Shown here: positions 13,401 to 29,500 of the stretch, one piece after another | Position numbering within the stretch: the first letter of the stretch is position 1 | Layout of the letters: every line of letters begins with the position of its first letter | Assembly: GCA_947650365.1 (NCBI GenBank) | Contig: CANTAL010000135.1 | Location: 186,001 to 250,000, forward strand | Reading direction: 5' to 3' | Source of the DNA: Chamaelirium japonicum | Lineage: Eukaryota; Streptophyta; Magnoliopsida; Liliales; Melanthiaceae | Length of the DNA: 64,000 nt | Position numbers and translations under genes: made by a program | Notes under the pieces: generated by a model | The model's database searches: none | Seen by the model: only the letters and a program-made list of their open reading frames with translations | Told to the model about the DNA's origin: nothing

Positions 13401-16400
13401 AATGTATCCATTATAATTCATTCGTACAATCCATTCTAATTCATTCACACAATCTATTCTAATTCATTCGTATGATCCATTCTAATTCATTAGCACGATC
13501 CATTCTAATTCATTCGTACGATCCATTCTATTTCATTGGAACGATCCATTCTTACTAATTCGTACGATCCATTCTAATTCATTCGCACGAATGTATCCAT
13601 TCTAATTCATTCGTACGATCCATTCTAATTCATTTGCACGATCAATTCTAATTCATTCATACGATCCATTCTAATTCATTCGTACGATCCATTCTAATTC
13701 TTTCGCACAATCTATTCTAATTCATTCGTACGATCCATTCTAATTCATTAGTACGATCCATTCTAATTCATTCGTACGATCCATTCTATTTCATTTGTAC
13801 GATCCATTCTTACTCATTTGTATGATCGATTCTAGTTTATTTGCACGAATGTATCCATTCTAATTCATTCGTACGATCCATTCTAATTCATTCACATGAT
13901 CCATTCTAATTCATTCATACGATCCATTCTAATTCATTCATACGATCCATTCTAATTTATTCGCACGATCCATTCTAATTCATTCATACGATCCATTCTA
14001 ATTCATTCATACAATCCTTTCTAATTCTTTTGCACGAATGCATCCATTCTAATTCATTCGTACGATCCACCCTAATTCCTTCGTATGATCCATTCTAATT
14101 CATTCGTACAATCCATTCGAATTAATTCAGACGATCCATTCTAATTCATTCATACGATCCATTCTAATTCATTCGCAAGAATGTATCCATTCTAATTCAT
14201 TCGAATGATCCATTCTAACTCATTCGCACAATCTATTCTAAATCATTCGAACGATCCATTCTAATTCATTCGCACGATCCATTGTAATTCATTTGCACGA
14301 TCCATACTAATTCATTCATACAATCCATTCTAATTCTTTTGCACGAATGTATCCATTCTAATTCCTTCATACGATCCATTCTAATTCCTTCGTACGATCC
14401 ATTCTAATTCCTTCGTACGATCCATTCTATTTCATTCGTATGATCCATTCTTTTTCGTTCGTACGATCCATTCTAATTCATACGTACGATCCATTCTAAT
14501 TCATTCATACGATCCAATCTAATTCATTCATACGATCCATTCTAATTCATTCGCACGAATGTATCCATTCTAATTCATTCGTACGATCCATTCTAATTAA
14601 TTCGCATAATCTATTCTAATTCATTCGTACGATCTATTCTAATTCATTAGCACGATCCATTCTAATTCATTCATACGATCCATTCTATTTCATTCGTACG
14701 ATCCATTCTTACTCATTCGTATGATCCATTCTAATTCATTGGCACGAATGTATCCATTCTAATTCATTCTTACGATCCATTCTAATTCATTCGTATGATC
14801 CATTCTAATTCATTAGCACGATCCATTCTAATTCATTCGTACGATCCATTCTATTTCATTCATACGATCCATTCTTACCCATTCGTACGATCCATTCTAC
14901 TTCATTCGCACGAATGTATCAATTCTAATTTATTCGTACGATCCATTCTAATTCATTCGCATGATCCATTCTAATTCATTCATACGATCCATTCTAATTC
15001 ATTCGTACGATCCATTCTAATTCATTCACACGATCCATTCTAATTCATTCATACGATCCATTCTAATTCATTCGTACGATCCATTCTAATTCATTCGCAC
15101 GAATGTATCTATTTTAATTCATTTGTACAATCCATTCTAATTCATTTGCACAATCTATTCTAATTCATTCGTACGATCCATTCTAATTCATTAGCACGAT
15201 CCATTCTAATTCATTCGTACGATCCATTCTATTTCATTGGTACGATCCATTCTTACTCATTCGTACGATCCATTCTAATTCATTCGCACGAATGTATCCA
15301 TTCTAATTCATTCATACGATCCATTCTAATTCATTCGCACGATCCATTCTAATTCATTTATACGATCCATTCTAATTCATTCGTACGATCCATTCTAATT
15401 CATTCGCACAATCCATTCTAATTCATTCATACGATCCATTCTAATTCATTCATACAATCCATTCTAATTCTTTCACACGAATGTATCCATTCTAATTCAT
15501 TCGTACGGTCTATTCTAATTCATTCATACGATCTATTATAATTCATTCGCACGAATGTATGCATTCTAATTCATTCGTACGATCCATTCTAATTCATTCG
15601 CACAATCTATTCTAATTCATTCGTACGATCCATTCTAATTCATTAGCACGATCCAATCTAATTCATTCGTACGATCGATTCTATTTCATTAGTACGATCC
15701 ATTCTTACTCATTCGTACGATCCATTCTAATTCATTCGCACGAATGTATCCATTCTAATTCATTCGTACGTTCCATTCTTATTCATTCGCACGATCCATT
15801 CTAATTCATTCGTACGATCCATTCTAATTCATTCGTACGATCCATTCTAATTCATTCGAACGATCCATTCTAATTCATTCATACGATCCATTCTAATTCA
15901 TTCGCACCAATGAATCCATTCTAATTCATTCGTATGATCCATTCTAATACATCGCACAATCTATTCTAATTCATTCGTACGATCCATTCTAATTCATTAG
16001 CACGATCCTTTCTAATTCATTCGTACGATCCATCCTATTTCATTCGTACGGTCCATTCTTACTCATTCGTACGATCCATTCTAATTCATTCACACGAATG
16101 TATCCATTCTAATTCATTCGTACGATCCATTCTAATTAATTTGCACGATCCATTCTAATTTATTCATACAATCCATTTTAATTCATTCGTAAGATCCATT
16201 CTAATTCAATCGCACAATCTATTCTAATTCATTCGTACGATCCATTCTAATTCATTAGCACGATCCATTCTAATTCATTCGTACGATCCATTCTATTTCA
16301 TTCGTACGATCCATTCTTACTCATTGGTACGATCCATTCTAATTCATTCGCACGAATGTATCCATTCTAATTCATTCGTACGATCCATTCGAATTCATTC

Positions 16401-18509
16401 ATACAGTCTATTCTAATTCATTCATACGATCCATTCTAATTCTTTCGCACGAATGTATCCATTCTAATTCATTCGTATGATCCATTCTAATTCATTCGCA
16501 CAATCTATTCCAATTCATTCGTACGATCCATTCTAATTCATTCGCACGATCCATTCTAATTCATTTGCACAATCCATTCTAATTCCTTCGTACGATCCAT
16601 TCTATTTCATTCGTATGATCCAATCTAATTCCTTCGTACGATCCATTCTAATTCATTCGCACAATCTATTCTAATTATTTCGTACGATCTATTCTAATTC
16701 ATTAGCACGATCCATTCTAATTCATTCGTACGATCCATTCTATTTCATTCGTACGATCCATTCTTACTCATTCGTAAGATCCATTCTAATTCATTCGCAC
16801 GAATGTATCCATTCTAATTTATTTGTATGATCCATTCTAATTCATTTGCACGATCTATTCTAATTCATTCATACAATCCATTCTAATTCATTTGTACGAT
16901 CCATTCTAATTCATTCGCACGATCCATTCTAATTCATTCATATGATCCATTCTAATTCATTCATACAATTCATTCTAATTCTTTCGCATGAATGTTTCCA
17001 TTCTAATTCATTCGTACGATCCACCTTAATTCCTTCGTATGATCCATTCTAATTCATTCGAACGAATGTATCCATTCTAATTCATTCGTACGATCCATTC
17101 AAATTCATTCATACAATCCATTCTAATTCATTCACACGATCCATTCTAATTCATTCGCACGAATGTATCCATTCTAATTCATTCGTACGATCCATTCTAA
17201 TTCATTCGCACAATCTATTCTAATTCATTCATACGATCTATTCTAATTCATTCGCACGATCCATTCTAATTCATTTGCACGATCCATTCTAATTCATTCA
17301 TAAAATCCATTCTAATTCTTTTGCACAAATGTATCCATTCTAATTCATTCGTACGATCCATTATAATTCCTTCGTATGGTCCATTATAATTCTATCGTAC
17401 GATCCATTCTAATTCCTTCGTACGATCCATTCTATTTCATTCGTATGATCCATTCTTATTCCTTCGTACGATCCATTCTAATTCATTCCCATGAATGTAT
17501 CCATTCCAATTCATACATACAATCCATTCTAATTCATTTATACGATCCAATCTAATTCATTCATAAGATCCATTCTAATTCATTCGCACGAATGTATCCA
17601 TTCTAATTTATTCGTACGATCCATTCTAATTCATTCGCACAATCTATTCTAATTCAATCGCACGATCCATTCTAATTCATTCATACGATCCATTCTAATT
17701 TATTCGTACGATCAATTCTAATTCATTCGCACGATCCATTCTAATTTATTCATACGATCCATTCTAATTCATTCATACGATCCATTCAAATTCATTCACA
17801 CGAATGTATCCATTCTAATTCATTCGTACGATCCATTCTAATTCATTCGCACAATCTATTCTAATTCATTCGTACTATCCATTCTAATTCATTAGTAGGA
17901 TTCATTCTAATTCATTCGTACGATCCATTCTATTTCAATCGTACGATCCATTCTTACTCATTCGTACGATCCATTCTAATTCATTCGCACGAATGTCTTT
18001 ATTCTAATTCATTTGTACGATCCATTCTAATTCATTCGCACGATCCATTCTAATTCATTCATACGATCTATTCTAATTCATTCGTACGATCCGTTCTAAT
18101 TCATTCGCACAATCTATTCTAATTTATTCGTACGATCTATTCATGTTCATTAGCACGATCCATTCTATTTCATTCGTACGATCCATTCTAATTCATTCGC
18201 ACGATCTATTCTAATTCATTCATACGATCCATTCTAATTAATTCGTACGATCCATTCTAATTCATTCGCACGAACCATTCTAATTCATTCATACGATCCA
18301 TTCTAATTTATTCATACAATCCATTCTAATTCTTTCGCACGAATGTACCCATTATAATTCATTCGTATGATCCACCCTAATTCCTTCGTATGATCCATTC
18401 TAATTCATTCGCACGAATGTATCCATTCTAATTCATTCATACGATCCATTCGAATTCATTCATACGATCTATTCTAATTCATTCATACGATCCATTCTAA
18501 TTGATTCGC

Positions 18510-19703
18510 ACGAATGTATCCATTCTAATTCATTCGTACGATCCATTCTAATTTATTTGCACAATCGATTCTAATTCATTCGTATGATCCATTCTAATTC
18601 TTTCGCACGATCCATTCTAATTCATTTGTACGATCCATTCTAATTCATTCATACAATCCATTCTAATTCTTTTACACGAATGTATCCATTCTAATTCATT
18701 CGTACGATCCATTCTAATCCTTTTACACGAATGTATCCATTCTAATTCATTCGTACGATCCATTCTAATTCCTTCGTACAATCCATTCTAATTCTTTCGT
18801 ACGATCCATTCTAATTTCTTCGTACGATCCATTCTAATTCATTCCCATGAATGTATCCATTCTAATTCATACGTACGATCCATTATAATTCATTCATACG
18901 GTCCAATCTAATTCATTCATACGATCTATTCTAATTCATTCGCACGAATGTATCCATTCTAATTCATTCGTACGATCCATTCTAATTCATTCGCACAAAA
19001 TCTATTCTAATTCATTCGTACGATCCAGTCTAATTCATTTGCATGATCCATTCTAATTCATTTGCACGATCCATTCTAATTCATTCATACAATCCATTCT
19101 AATTCTTTTGCACGAATGTATCCATTCTAATTCATTCGTACGATCCATTCTAATTTATTTGCACAATCGATTCTAATTCATTCGTATGATCCATTCTAAT
19201 TCATTCGCACGATCCATTCTAATTCATTTGTACGATCCATTCTAATTCAATCATACAATCCATTCTAATTCTTTTACACGAATGTATCCATTCTAATTCA
19301 TTCGTACGATCCATTCTAATTCTTTTACACGAATGTATCCATTCTAATTCATTCGTACGATCCATTCTAATTCCTTCGTACAATCCATTCTAATTCTTTC
19401 GTACGATCCATTCTAATTTCTTCGTACGATCCATTCTAATTCATTCCCATGAATGTATCCATTCTAATTCATACGTACGATCCATTCTAATTCATTCATA
19501 CGGTCCAATCTAATTCATTCATACGATCTATTCTAATTCATTCGCACGAATGTATCCATTCTAATTCATTCGTACGATCCATTCTAATTCATTCGCACAA
19601 AATCTATTCTAATTCATTCGTACGATCCAATTTATTTCATTTGCACGATCCATTCTAATTCATTTGCACGATCCATTCTAATTCATTCATACAATCCATT
19701 CTA
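18510..19703 (+). repeat. Nested 602-bp tandem duplication
   Basis: Two direct copies at offset 602: the GCACAATCG variant at 18,559 and 19,161, the CCCATG cassette at 18,844 and 19,446, and the GCACAAAATC variant at about 18,992 and 19,594. A third, partial CCCATG cassette follows at 19,803. The pair is present again in the second 15.9-kb copy at about 34,420-35,613 with the same offset, so it predates the large duplication. Confidence 0.82.
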
Positions 19704-21220
19704 ATTCATTCGTACGATCCATTCTAATTCCTTCGTACAATCCATTCTAATTCTTTCGTACGATCCATTCTAATTCCTTCGTATGATCCATTCTAATACA
19801 TTCCCATGAATGTATCCATTCTAATTCATACGTACGATCCATTCTAATTCATTCATATGATCCAATCTAATTCATTCATACGATCCATTCTAATTCATTC
19901 GCACGAATGTATCCCTTCTAATTCATTCGTACGATCCATTCTAATTCATTCGCACAATCTATTCTAATTAATTCGTACGATCCATTTTAATTCATTAGCA
20001 CGATCCATTCTAATTCATTCGTACGATCCATTCTATTTCATTCGTACGATCCATTCTTATTTATTCGTACGATCCATTCTAATTCATTCGTACGAATTTA
20101 TCCATTCTAATTCATTCGTACGATCCATTCCAATTCATTCGCACGATCCATTCTAATTCATTCATACGATCCATTCTAATTCATTCGTATGATCCATTCT
20201 AATTCATTCGCACGATCCATTCTAATTCATTCATACGATCCATTCTAATTCATTCATACAATCCATTCTAATTCTTTCGCACGAATGTATCCATTCTAAT
20301 TCATTCGTACGATCCACCCTAATTCCTTCATATGATCCATTCTAATTCATTCGCACGAATGTATCTATTCTAATTCATTCGTACGATCCATTTGAATTCA
20401 TTCATATGATCCATTCTAATTCATTCATACGATCCATTCTAATTCATTCGCACGAATGTATCTATTCTAATTCATTCGTATGATCCATTCTAATTCATTC
20501 GCACAATCTATTCAAATTCATTCGTACGATCCATTCTAATTCATTCGTACGATCCATTCTAATTAATTTGTACAATCCATTCTAATTCATTCATACAATT
20601 CATTCTAATTCTTTTGCACGAATGTATCCATTGTAATTCATTCATACGATCCATTCTAATTCCTTCGTACGATCCATTCTAATTCCTTCGTACGATCCAT
20701 TCTAATTCATTCCCATGAATGTATCCATTGTAATTCATACGTACGATCCATTCTAATTCATTCATACGATCCAATCTAATTCATCCATACGATCCATTCT
20801 AATTTATTCGCACGAATGTATCCATTCTAATTCATTCGTACGATCCATTCTAATTCATTCGCACAATCTATTCTAATTCATTCGTATGATCCATTCTAAT
20901 TCATTAGCACGATCCATTCTAAGTCATTCGTATGACACATTCTATTTCATTGGTACGATCCATTCTTACTCATTCGTACGATCCATTCTAATTCATTCGC
21001 ACGAATGTATCCATTCTAATTCATTTGTACGATCCATTCTAATTCATTCGCACGATCCATTCTAATTCATTCGTACGATCCATTCGAATTCATTCGCACG
21101 ATCCATTCTAATTCATTCATACGATCCATTCTAATTCATTCATACGATCCATTCTAATTCATTCGCACGAATGTATCCATTCTAATTCATTCACACAATC
21201 TATTCTAATTCTTTCGTACG

Positions 21221-21318
21221 CGTGCAAATCAATTAGAATGGATCGTACGAAGAAATTAGAATGGATCATACGAATGAAATAGAATGGATCGTACGATGGA
21301 ATTAGAATGGATCATACG
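21221..21318 (-). repeat. About 97-bp inverted block in 15.9-kb copy 1
   Basis: The forward pattern stops at CTTTCGTACG (21,211-21,220) and continues as CGTGCAAATCAATTAG, the reverse complement of the unit. It returns to forward at about 21,318 within CATACGATC. Read on the minus strand, the block holds the units normally next to the CCCATGAATG cassette (ATTTCTTCG, TATTTCATTCGTATG, AATTCCATCG). It sits inside that same cassette on the plus strand, so it is a small piece of the cassette turned round near its own position. Confidence 0.93.
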
Positions 21319-22668
21319 ATCTAATCTAATTCATTCGTATGATCCATTCTAATTCCTTCGTACGATCCATTCTAATTCATTCTTATGAATGTATCCATTC
21401 TAATTCATACATACGATCCATTCTAATTCATTCATACGATCCAATCTAATTCATTCATAAGATCCATTCTAATTCATTCGCACGAATGTATCCATTCTAA
21501 TTCATTCGTACGATCTATTCTAATTCATTCGCACAATCTATTCTAATTCATTCGCACGATCCATTCTAATTCATTCATACGATCCATTCTAATTCATTCG
21601 TACGATCCATTCTAATTCATTCGCACGATCCATTCTAATTCATTCATACGATCCATTGTAATTCATTCATACAATCCATTCTAATTCATTCACACGAATG
21701 TATCCATTCTAATTTATTCGTACGATCCATTCTAATTTATTCGCACAATCTATTCTAATTCATTCGTACGATCCATTCTAATTCATTAGCACGATCCATT
21801 CTAATTCATTTGTACGATCCATTCTATTTCAATCGTACGATCCATTCTTACTCATTCGTACGATCCATTCTAATTCATTCGCACGATCCATTCTAATTCA
21901 TTCATACGATCCATTCTAATTCATTCGTACGATCCATTCTAATTCATTCGCACGATCCATTGTAATTCATTCATATGATCCATTCTAATTTATTCGTACA
22001 ATTCATTCTAATTCTTTCGCACGAATGTTTCCATTCTAATTCATTCATACGATCCACCCCAATTTATTCGTATGATCCATTCTAATTCATTCGAACGAAT
22101 GTATCCATTCTAATTCATTCGTACGATCCATTCGAGTTCATTCATACGATCCATTCTAATTCATTCATACGATCCATTCTAATTCATTCGCACGAATGTA
22201 TCCATTCTAATTCATTCGTACGATCCATTCTAATTCATTCGCACAATCTATTCTAAGTCATTCGTACAATCCATTCTAATTCATTCGCACGATCCATTCT
22301 AATTCATTTGCACGATCCATTCTAATTCATTCATACAATCCATTCTCATTCTTTTGCACAAATGTATCCATTCTAATTCATTCGTACGATCCATTCTAAT
22401 TCCTTCGTATGATCCGTTATAATTCCTTCATACAATCCATTCTAATTTCTTCGTATGATCCATTCTATTTCATTCGTATGATCCATTCTAATTCCTTCGT
22501 ACGATCCATTCTAATTCATTCCCATGAATGTATCCATTCTAATTCATACGTACGATCCATTCTAATTCATTCATACGATCCAACCTAATTCATTCATAAG
22601 ATCTATTCTAATTCATTCGCACGAATGTATCCATTCTAATTCATTCGTACGATCCATTCTAATTCATT

Positions 22669-23589
22669 CGCACAATCTATTCTAATTCATTCGCAAGATC
22701 CATTCTAATTCATTCATGCGATCCATTCTAATTCATTCGTGCGATCCATTCTAATTCATTCGCACGATTCATTCTAATTCATTCATACGATCCATTCTAA
22801 TTCATTCACATGAAAGTATCCATTCTAATTCATTCGTACGATCCATTCTAATTTATTCGCACAATCTATTCTAATTCATTCGTCCGATCCATTCTAATTC
22901 ATTAGCACGATCCATTCTACTTCATTCGTACGATCCATTCTATCTCAATCGTACGATCCATTCTTACTCATTCGTACGATCCATTCTAATTTATTTGCAC
23001 GAATGTATCCATTCTAATTCATTCGTACGATCCATTCTAATTCATTCGCACGATCCATTCTAATTCATTCGCACGATCCATTCTAATTCATTCGTACGAT
23101 CCATTCTAATTCATTCGCACGATCCATTCTAATTCATTCGCACAATCTATTCTAATTCATTCGCAAGATCCATTCTAATTCATTCGCAAGATCCATTCTA
23201 ATTCATTCATGCGATCCATTCAAATTCATTCGTACGATCCATTCTATTTCATTCGCACGATCCATTCTAATTCATTCATACGATCCATTCTAATTCATTC
23301 ATACGATCCATTCTAATTCATTCACACGAATATATCCATTCTAATTCATTCGTACGATCCATTCTAATTTATTCGCACAATCTATTCAAATTCATTCGTC
23401 CGATCCATTCTAATTCATTAGCACGATCCATTCTACTTCATTCGTACGATCCATTCTATTTCAATCGTACGATCCATTCTTACTCATTCGTACGATCCAT
23501 TCTAATTTATTTGCACGAATGTATCCATTCTAATTCATTCGTACGATCCATTCTAATTCATTCGCACGATCCATTCTAATTCATTCATA
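22669..23589 (+). repeat. Nested 0.5-kb tandem duplication
   Basis: Rare variants recur close together: GCAAGATCC followed by CATGCGATCC at 22,693 and 23,186 (offset 493), and CGTCCGATCC, TTAGCACGATCC, CTACTTC at 22,880-22,920 and 23,398-23,436 (offset 516). The 23-bp difference is one unit. It is repeated in the second 15.9-kb copy near 38,579-39,499. Confidence 0.75.
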
Positions 23590-26500
23590 CGATCCATTCT
23601 AATTCATTCGTACGATCTATTATAATTCATTCGCACGATCCATTCTAATTCATTCATACGATCCATTCTAATTCATTCGTACGATCCAATCTAATTCATT
23701 CGCATAATCTATTCTAATTTATTCGTACGATCCATTCTAATTGATTAGTACGATCCATTCTAATTCATTCGTACGATCCATTCTATTTCATTCGTACGAT
23801 CCATTCTTACTCATTCGTACGATCCATTCTAATTCATTCGCACGAATGTATCCATTGTAATTCATTCGTACGATCCACTCTAATTCATTCGCACGATCCA
23901 TTCTAATTCGTTCATACGATCCATTCTAATTCATTCGTACGATCCATTCTAATTCATTCGTACGATCCATTCTAATTCATTCGCACGATCCATTCTAAAT
24001 AATTCATACGATCCATTCTAATTCATTAATACGATCCATTCTAATTCTTTCACACAAATGTATCCATTCTAATTCATTCGTACGATCCACCCTAATTCCT
24101 TCATATGATCCATTCTAATTCATTCGCACGAATGTATCCATTCTAATTCAATCGTACGATCCATTCGAATTCATTCATACGATCTATTCTAATTCATTCA
24201 TACGATCCATTCTAATTCATTCGCACGAATGTATCCATTCTAATTCATTCGTACGATCCATTCTAATTTATTCGCACAATCGATTCTAATTCATTCGTAT
24301 GATCCATTCTAATTCATTCGCATGATCCATTCTAATTCATTTGTACGATCCATTCTAATTCATTCATACAATCCATTCTAATTCTTTTGCACGAATGTAT
24401 CCATTCTAATTCATTCGTACGATCCATTCTAATTCCTTCGTACGATCCATTCTAATTTCTTCGTACGATCCATTCTAATTTATTCCCATGAATGTATCCA
24501 TTCTAATTCATACGTACGATTCATTCTAATTCATTCATACGATCCAATCTAATTCATTCATAAGATCCATTCTAATTTATTCGCACGAATGTATCCATTC
24601 TAATTCATTCGTACGATCCATTCTAATTCATTCGCGCAATCTATTCTAATTCATTCGTACGATCCATTCTAATTCATTAGCACGATCCATTCTAACTCTT
24701 TCGTACGATCCATTCTATTTCGTTCGTACGATCCATTCTTACTTATTCGTACGATCCATTCTCATTCATTCGCACGAATGAATCCTTTCTAATTCATTCG
24801 TACGACCCATTCTAATTCATTCGCAAGATCCATTCTAATTCATTCATACGATTCATTCTTATTCATTCGTACGATCCATTCTAATTCATTCGCACGATCC
24901 ATTCTAATTCATTGATACGATCCATTCTAATTTATTCATACGATCCATTCTAATTCATTCACACGAATGTATCCATTCTAATTCATTCGTACGATCCATT
25001 CTAATTCATTCGCACAATCTATTCAAATTCATTCGTACGATCCATTCTAATTCATTAGCACGATCCATTCTAATTCATTCGTACGATCCATTCTATTTCA
25101 ATCGTACGATCCATTCTTACTCATTCGTACGATCCATTCTAATTCATTCGCACGAATGTATCCATTCTAATACATTCGTACGATCCATTCTAATTCATTC
25201 GCACGATCCATTCTAATTCATTCATACGATCAATTCTAATTCATTCATACGATCCATTCTAATTCATTCGCACGATCCATTCTAATTCATTCATACAATC
25301 CATTCTAATTCTTTCGCACGAATATATCCGTTCTAATTCATTCGTACAATCCATCCTAATTCCTTCGTATGATCCATTCTAATTCATTCGCTCGAATGTA
25401 TCTATTCTAATTCATTCGTACGATCCATTCGAATTCATTCATACGATCCATTCTAATTCATTCATACGATCCATTCTAATTCATTCGCACGAATGTATCC
25501 ATTCTAATTCATTCGTACGATCCATTCTAATTCATTCGCACAATCGATTCTAATTCATTAGTACGATCCATTCTAATTCATTCGCACGATCCATTCTAAT
25601 TCATTTGTACGATCCATTCTAATTCATTCATACAATCTATTCTAATTCTTTTGCACGAATGTATCCATTCTAATTCATTCATACAATCCATTCTAATTCC
25701 TTCGTACGATCCATTTTAATTTCTTCGTATGATCCATTCTAATTCATTCCCATGAATGTATCCATTCTAATTCATACGTACGATCCATTCTAATTCATTC
25801 ATACGATCCAATCTAATTCATTCATACGATCTATTCCAATTCATTCGCACGAATGTATCCATTCTAATTCATTCGTACAATCCATTCTAATCCATTCGCA
25901 CAATCTATTCTAATTCATTCGTACGATCCATTCTAATTTATTAGCACGATCCATTCTAATTCATTCGTACGATCCATTCTATTTCATTCGTACGATCCAT
26001 TCTAATTCATTCGCATGAATGTATCCATTCTAATTCATTCATACGTTCCATTCTAATTCATTCGCACGATCCATTCTAATTCATTCGTACGATCCATTCT
26101 AATTCATTCGTACGATCCATTCTAATTCTTTCGCACGATCCATTCTAATTCATTCATACGATCCATTTTAATTCATTCATACGATCCATTCTAATTCATT
26201 CGCACGAATGTATCCATTCTAATTCATTTTTACGATCCATTCTAAAACATTCGCACAATCTATTCTAATTCATTCGTACGATCCATTCTATTTCATTCGT
26301 ACGATCCATTCTTACTCATACGTACGATCCATTCTAATTCATTCGCACGAATGTATCCATTCTAATTCATTCATACGATCCATTCTAATTCATTTGCACG
26401 ATCCATTCAAATTCATTCATACGATCCATTCTAATTCATTCGTACGATCCATTCTAATTCATTCGCAAAATCTATTCTAATTCATTTGTACGATCCATTC

Positions 26501-29500
26501 TATTTAATTAGCACGATCCATTCTAATTTATTCGTACGGTCCATTCTATTTCATTCGTACGATCCATTTTTACTCATTCGTACGATCCATTCTAATTCAT
26601 TCGCACGAATGTATCAATTCGAATTCATTCGTATGATCCATTCTAATTCATTCGCACGATTCATTCCGATTCATTCATACGATCTATTCTAATTCATTCA
26701 TACGATCCATTCTAATTCATTCGCACGATCCATTCTAATTCATTCATACGATCCATTCTAATTCATTCATACAATCCATTCCAATTCTTTCGCACGAATG
26801 TATCCATTCTAATTCATTTGTTCGCTCCACCCTAATTCCTTCGTATGATCCATTCTAATTCATTCGCACGAATGTATCCATTCTAATTCATTCGTACGAT
26901 CCATTCGAATTCATTCATACGATCTATTCTAATTCATTCATACGATCCATTCTAATTCATTCGCACGAATGTATCCATTCTAATTCATTCGTATGATCCA
27001 TTCTAATTCATTCGCACAATCTATTCTAATTCATTCGTACGATCCATTCTTATTCATTTGCACGATCCATTCTAATTCATTTGCACGATCCATTCTAATT
27101 CATTCATACTATCCATTCTAATTCTTTTGCACTAACGTATCCATTCTAATTCATTCGTACGATCCATTCTAATTCCTTCGTACGATCCATTGTAATTCCT
27201 TCGTACGATCCATTGTAATTCATTCCCATGAATGTATCCATACTAATTCATGCGTACGATCCATTCTAATTCATTCATACGATCCAATCTAATTCATTCA
27301 TACGATCCATTCTAATTCATTCGCACGAATGTATCCATTCTAATTCATTCGTACGATCTATTCTAATTCATTCGCACAATCTATTCTAATTCATTCGTAT
27401 GATCCACTCTAATTCATTAGCATGGTCCATTCTAATTCATTCGTACGATCCATTCTATTTCATTCGTACGATCCATTCTTACTCATTCGTACGATCCATT
27501 CTAATTCATTCGCATAAATGTATCCATTCTAATTCATTCGTACGATCCATTCTAATTCATTAGCACGATCCATTCTAATTCATTCATACGACCCATTCTA
27601 ATTCATTCGTACGATCCATTCTAATTCATTCGTATGATCCTTTCTAATACATTCGCATGATCCTTTCTAATTTATTCATACGATCCATTCTAATTCATTC
27701 ATACAATCCATTCTAATTCTTTCGCACGAATGTATCCATTCTAATTCATTTGTATGATCCACCCTAATTCCTTCATATGATCCATTCTAATACATTCGCA
27801 CGAATGTATCCATTCTAATTCATTCGTACGATCCATTCGAATTCATTCATACGATCCATTCTAATTCATTCATACGATCCATTCTAATTCATTCGTATGA
27901 ATGTATCCATTCTAATTTATTCATACGAATATATCCATTCTAATTCATTCGTACGATCCATTCTAATTCATTCGCACGATCCAATCAAATTCATTCGCAC
28001 AATCCATTCTAATTCATTCATACGATCCATTCTATTTCATTCGTACGATCTATTCTTACTCATTCGTACGATCCATTCTAATTCATTCGCACGAATGTAC
28101 CATTCTAATTCATTCGTACGATCCATTCTAATTCATGCGCACTATCTATTCTAATTCATTCATACGATCCATTCTAATTCATTCGTACGATCCATTCTAA
28201 TTCATTCGCACGATCCATTCTAATTCATTCATACGATCCATTCTAATTCATTCATACAATCTATTCTAATTCTTTCGCACGAATTTATCCATTCTAATTC
28301 ATTCGTACGATCCACCCTAATTCCTTCGTATGATCCATTCTAATTCATTCGCATGAATGTATCCATTCTCATTCATTCGTAAGATCCATTCGAATTCTTT
28401 CATACGATCCATTCTAATTCATTCATACGATCTATTCTAAATCATTTACACGAATGTATCCATTCTAATTCATTCGTACGATCCATTCTAATTCATTCGC
28501 ACAATCTATTCTAATTCATTCATACGATCCATTCTAATTCATTCGCACGATCCATTCTAATTCATTTGTACGATCCATTCTAATTCATTTGTACGATCCA
28601 TTCTAATTCTTTTGCACGAATGTATCCATTCTAATTCATTCGTACGATCCATTCTAATTCCTTCATACGATCCATTCTAATTCTTTCGTACGATCCTTTC
28701 TTATTCCTTCGTTCGATCCATTTTAATTCATTCTCAGGAATGTATCCATTCTAATTCATATGTACTATCCATTCTAATTCATTCATACGATCCAATCTAA
28801 TTCATTCATACGATCCATTCTATTTCATTGGCACGAATGTATCCATTCTAATTCATTCTAATTCCTTCGTACGATCCATTTGTACGATCCATTCTAATTC
28901 CATCGCACGAATGTATCCATTCTAATTCATTCGTACGATTCATTCTAATTCATTCACACAATCTATTCTAATTCATTCGTACGATCCATTCTAATTCATT
29001 AGCACGATTGATTCTAATTCATTAGTACGATCCATTCTATTTCATTCGTACGATCCGTTCTTACTCATTCGTACGATCCATTCTAATTCATTCGCACGAA
29101 TGTATCCATTCTAATTCATTCGTACGATCCATTCTAATTCATTCGCACGATCCATTCTAATTCATTCATATGATCTAATCTAATTCATTCGTACGATCCA
29201 TTCTAGTTCATTCGTACGATCCATTCTAATTCATTCGCATGATCCATTCTAATTCATTCATATGATCCATTCTAATTCATTCATACAATCGATTATAATT
29301 CATTCGCACGAATGTATCCATTATAATTCATTCGTACAATCCATTCTAATTCATTCACACAATCTATTCTAATTCATTCGTATGATCCATTCTAATTCAT
29401 TAGCACGATCCATTCTAATTCATTCGTACGATCCATTCTATTTCATTGGAACGATCCATTCTTACTAATTCGTACGATCCATTCTAATTCATTCGCACGA

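Larger units (their letters stand above)
8581..24536 (+). repeat. 15.9-kb higher-order unit, copy 1
   Basis: The segment is repeated directly in the next 15.9 kb. Offsets are constant: 15,956 at CATAAGATCC (8,601) and at 10,530-10,736, then 15,910 at 11,987, 18,844, 21,221 and 24,485. The 46-bp change is one indel of two units near 11,255 (copy 1 has four units where copy 2 has two near 27,200). It contains a 0.6-kb nested duplication, a 0.5-kb nested duplication and a 97-bp inverted block. Its left end overlaps copy B of the 3.05-kb duplication; the exact limits lie inside the CCCATGAATG cassette at about 8,529-8,600. Confidence 0.92.
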
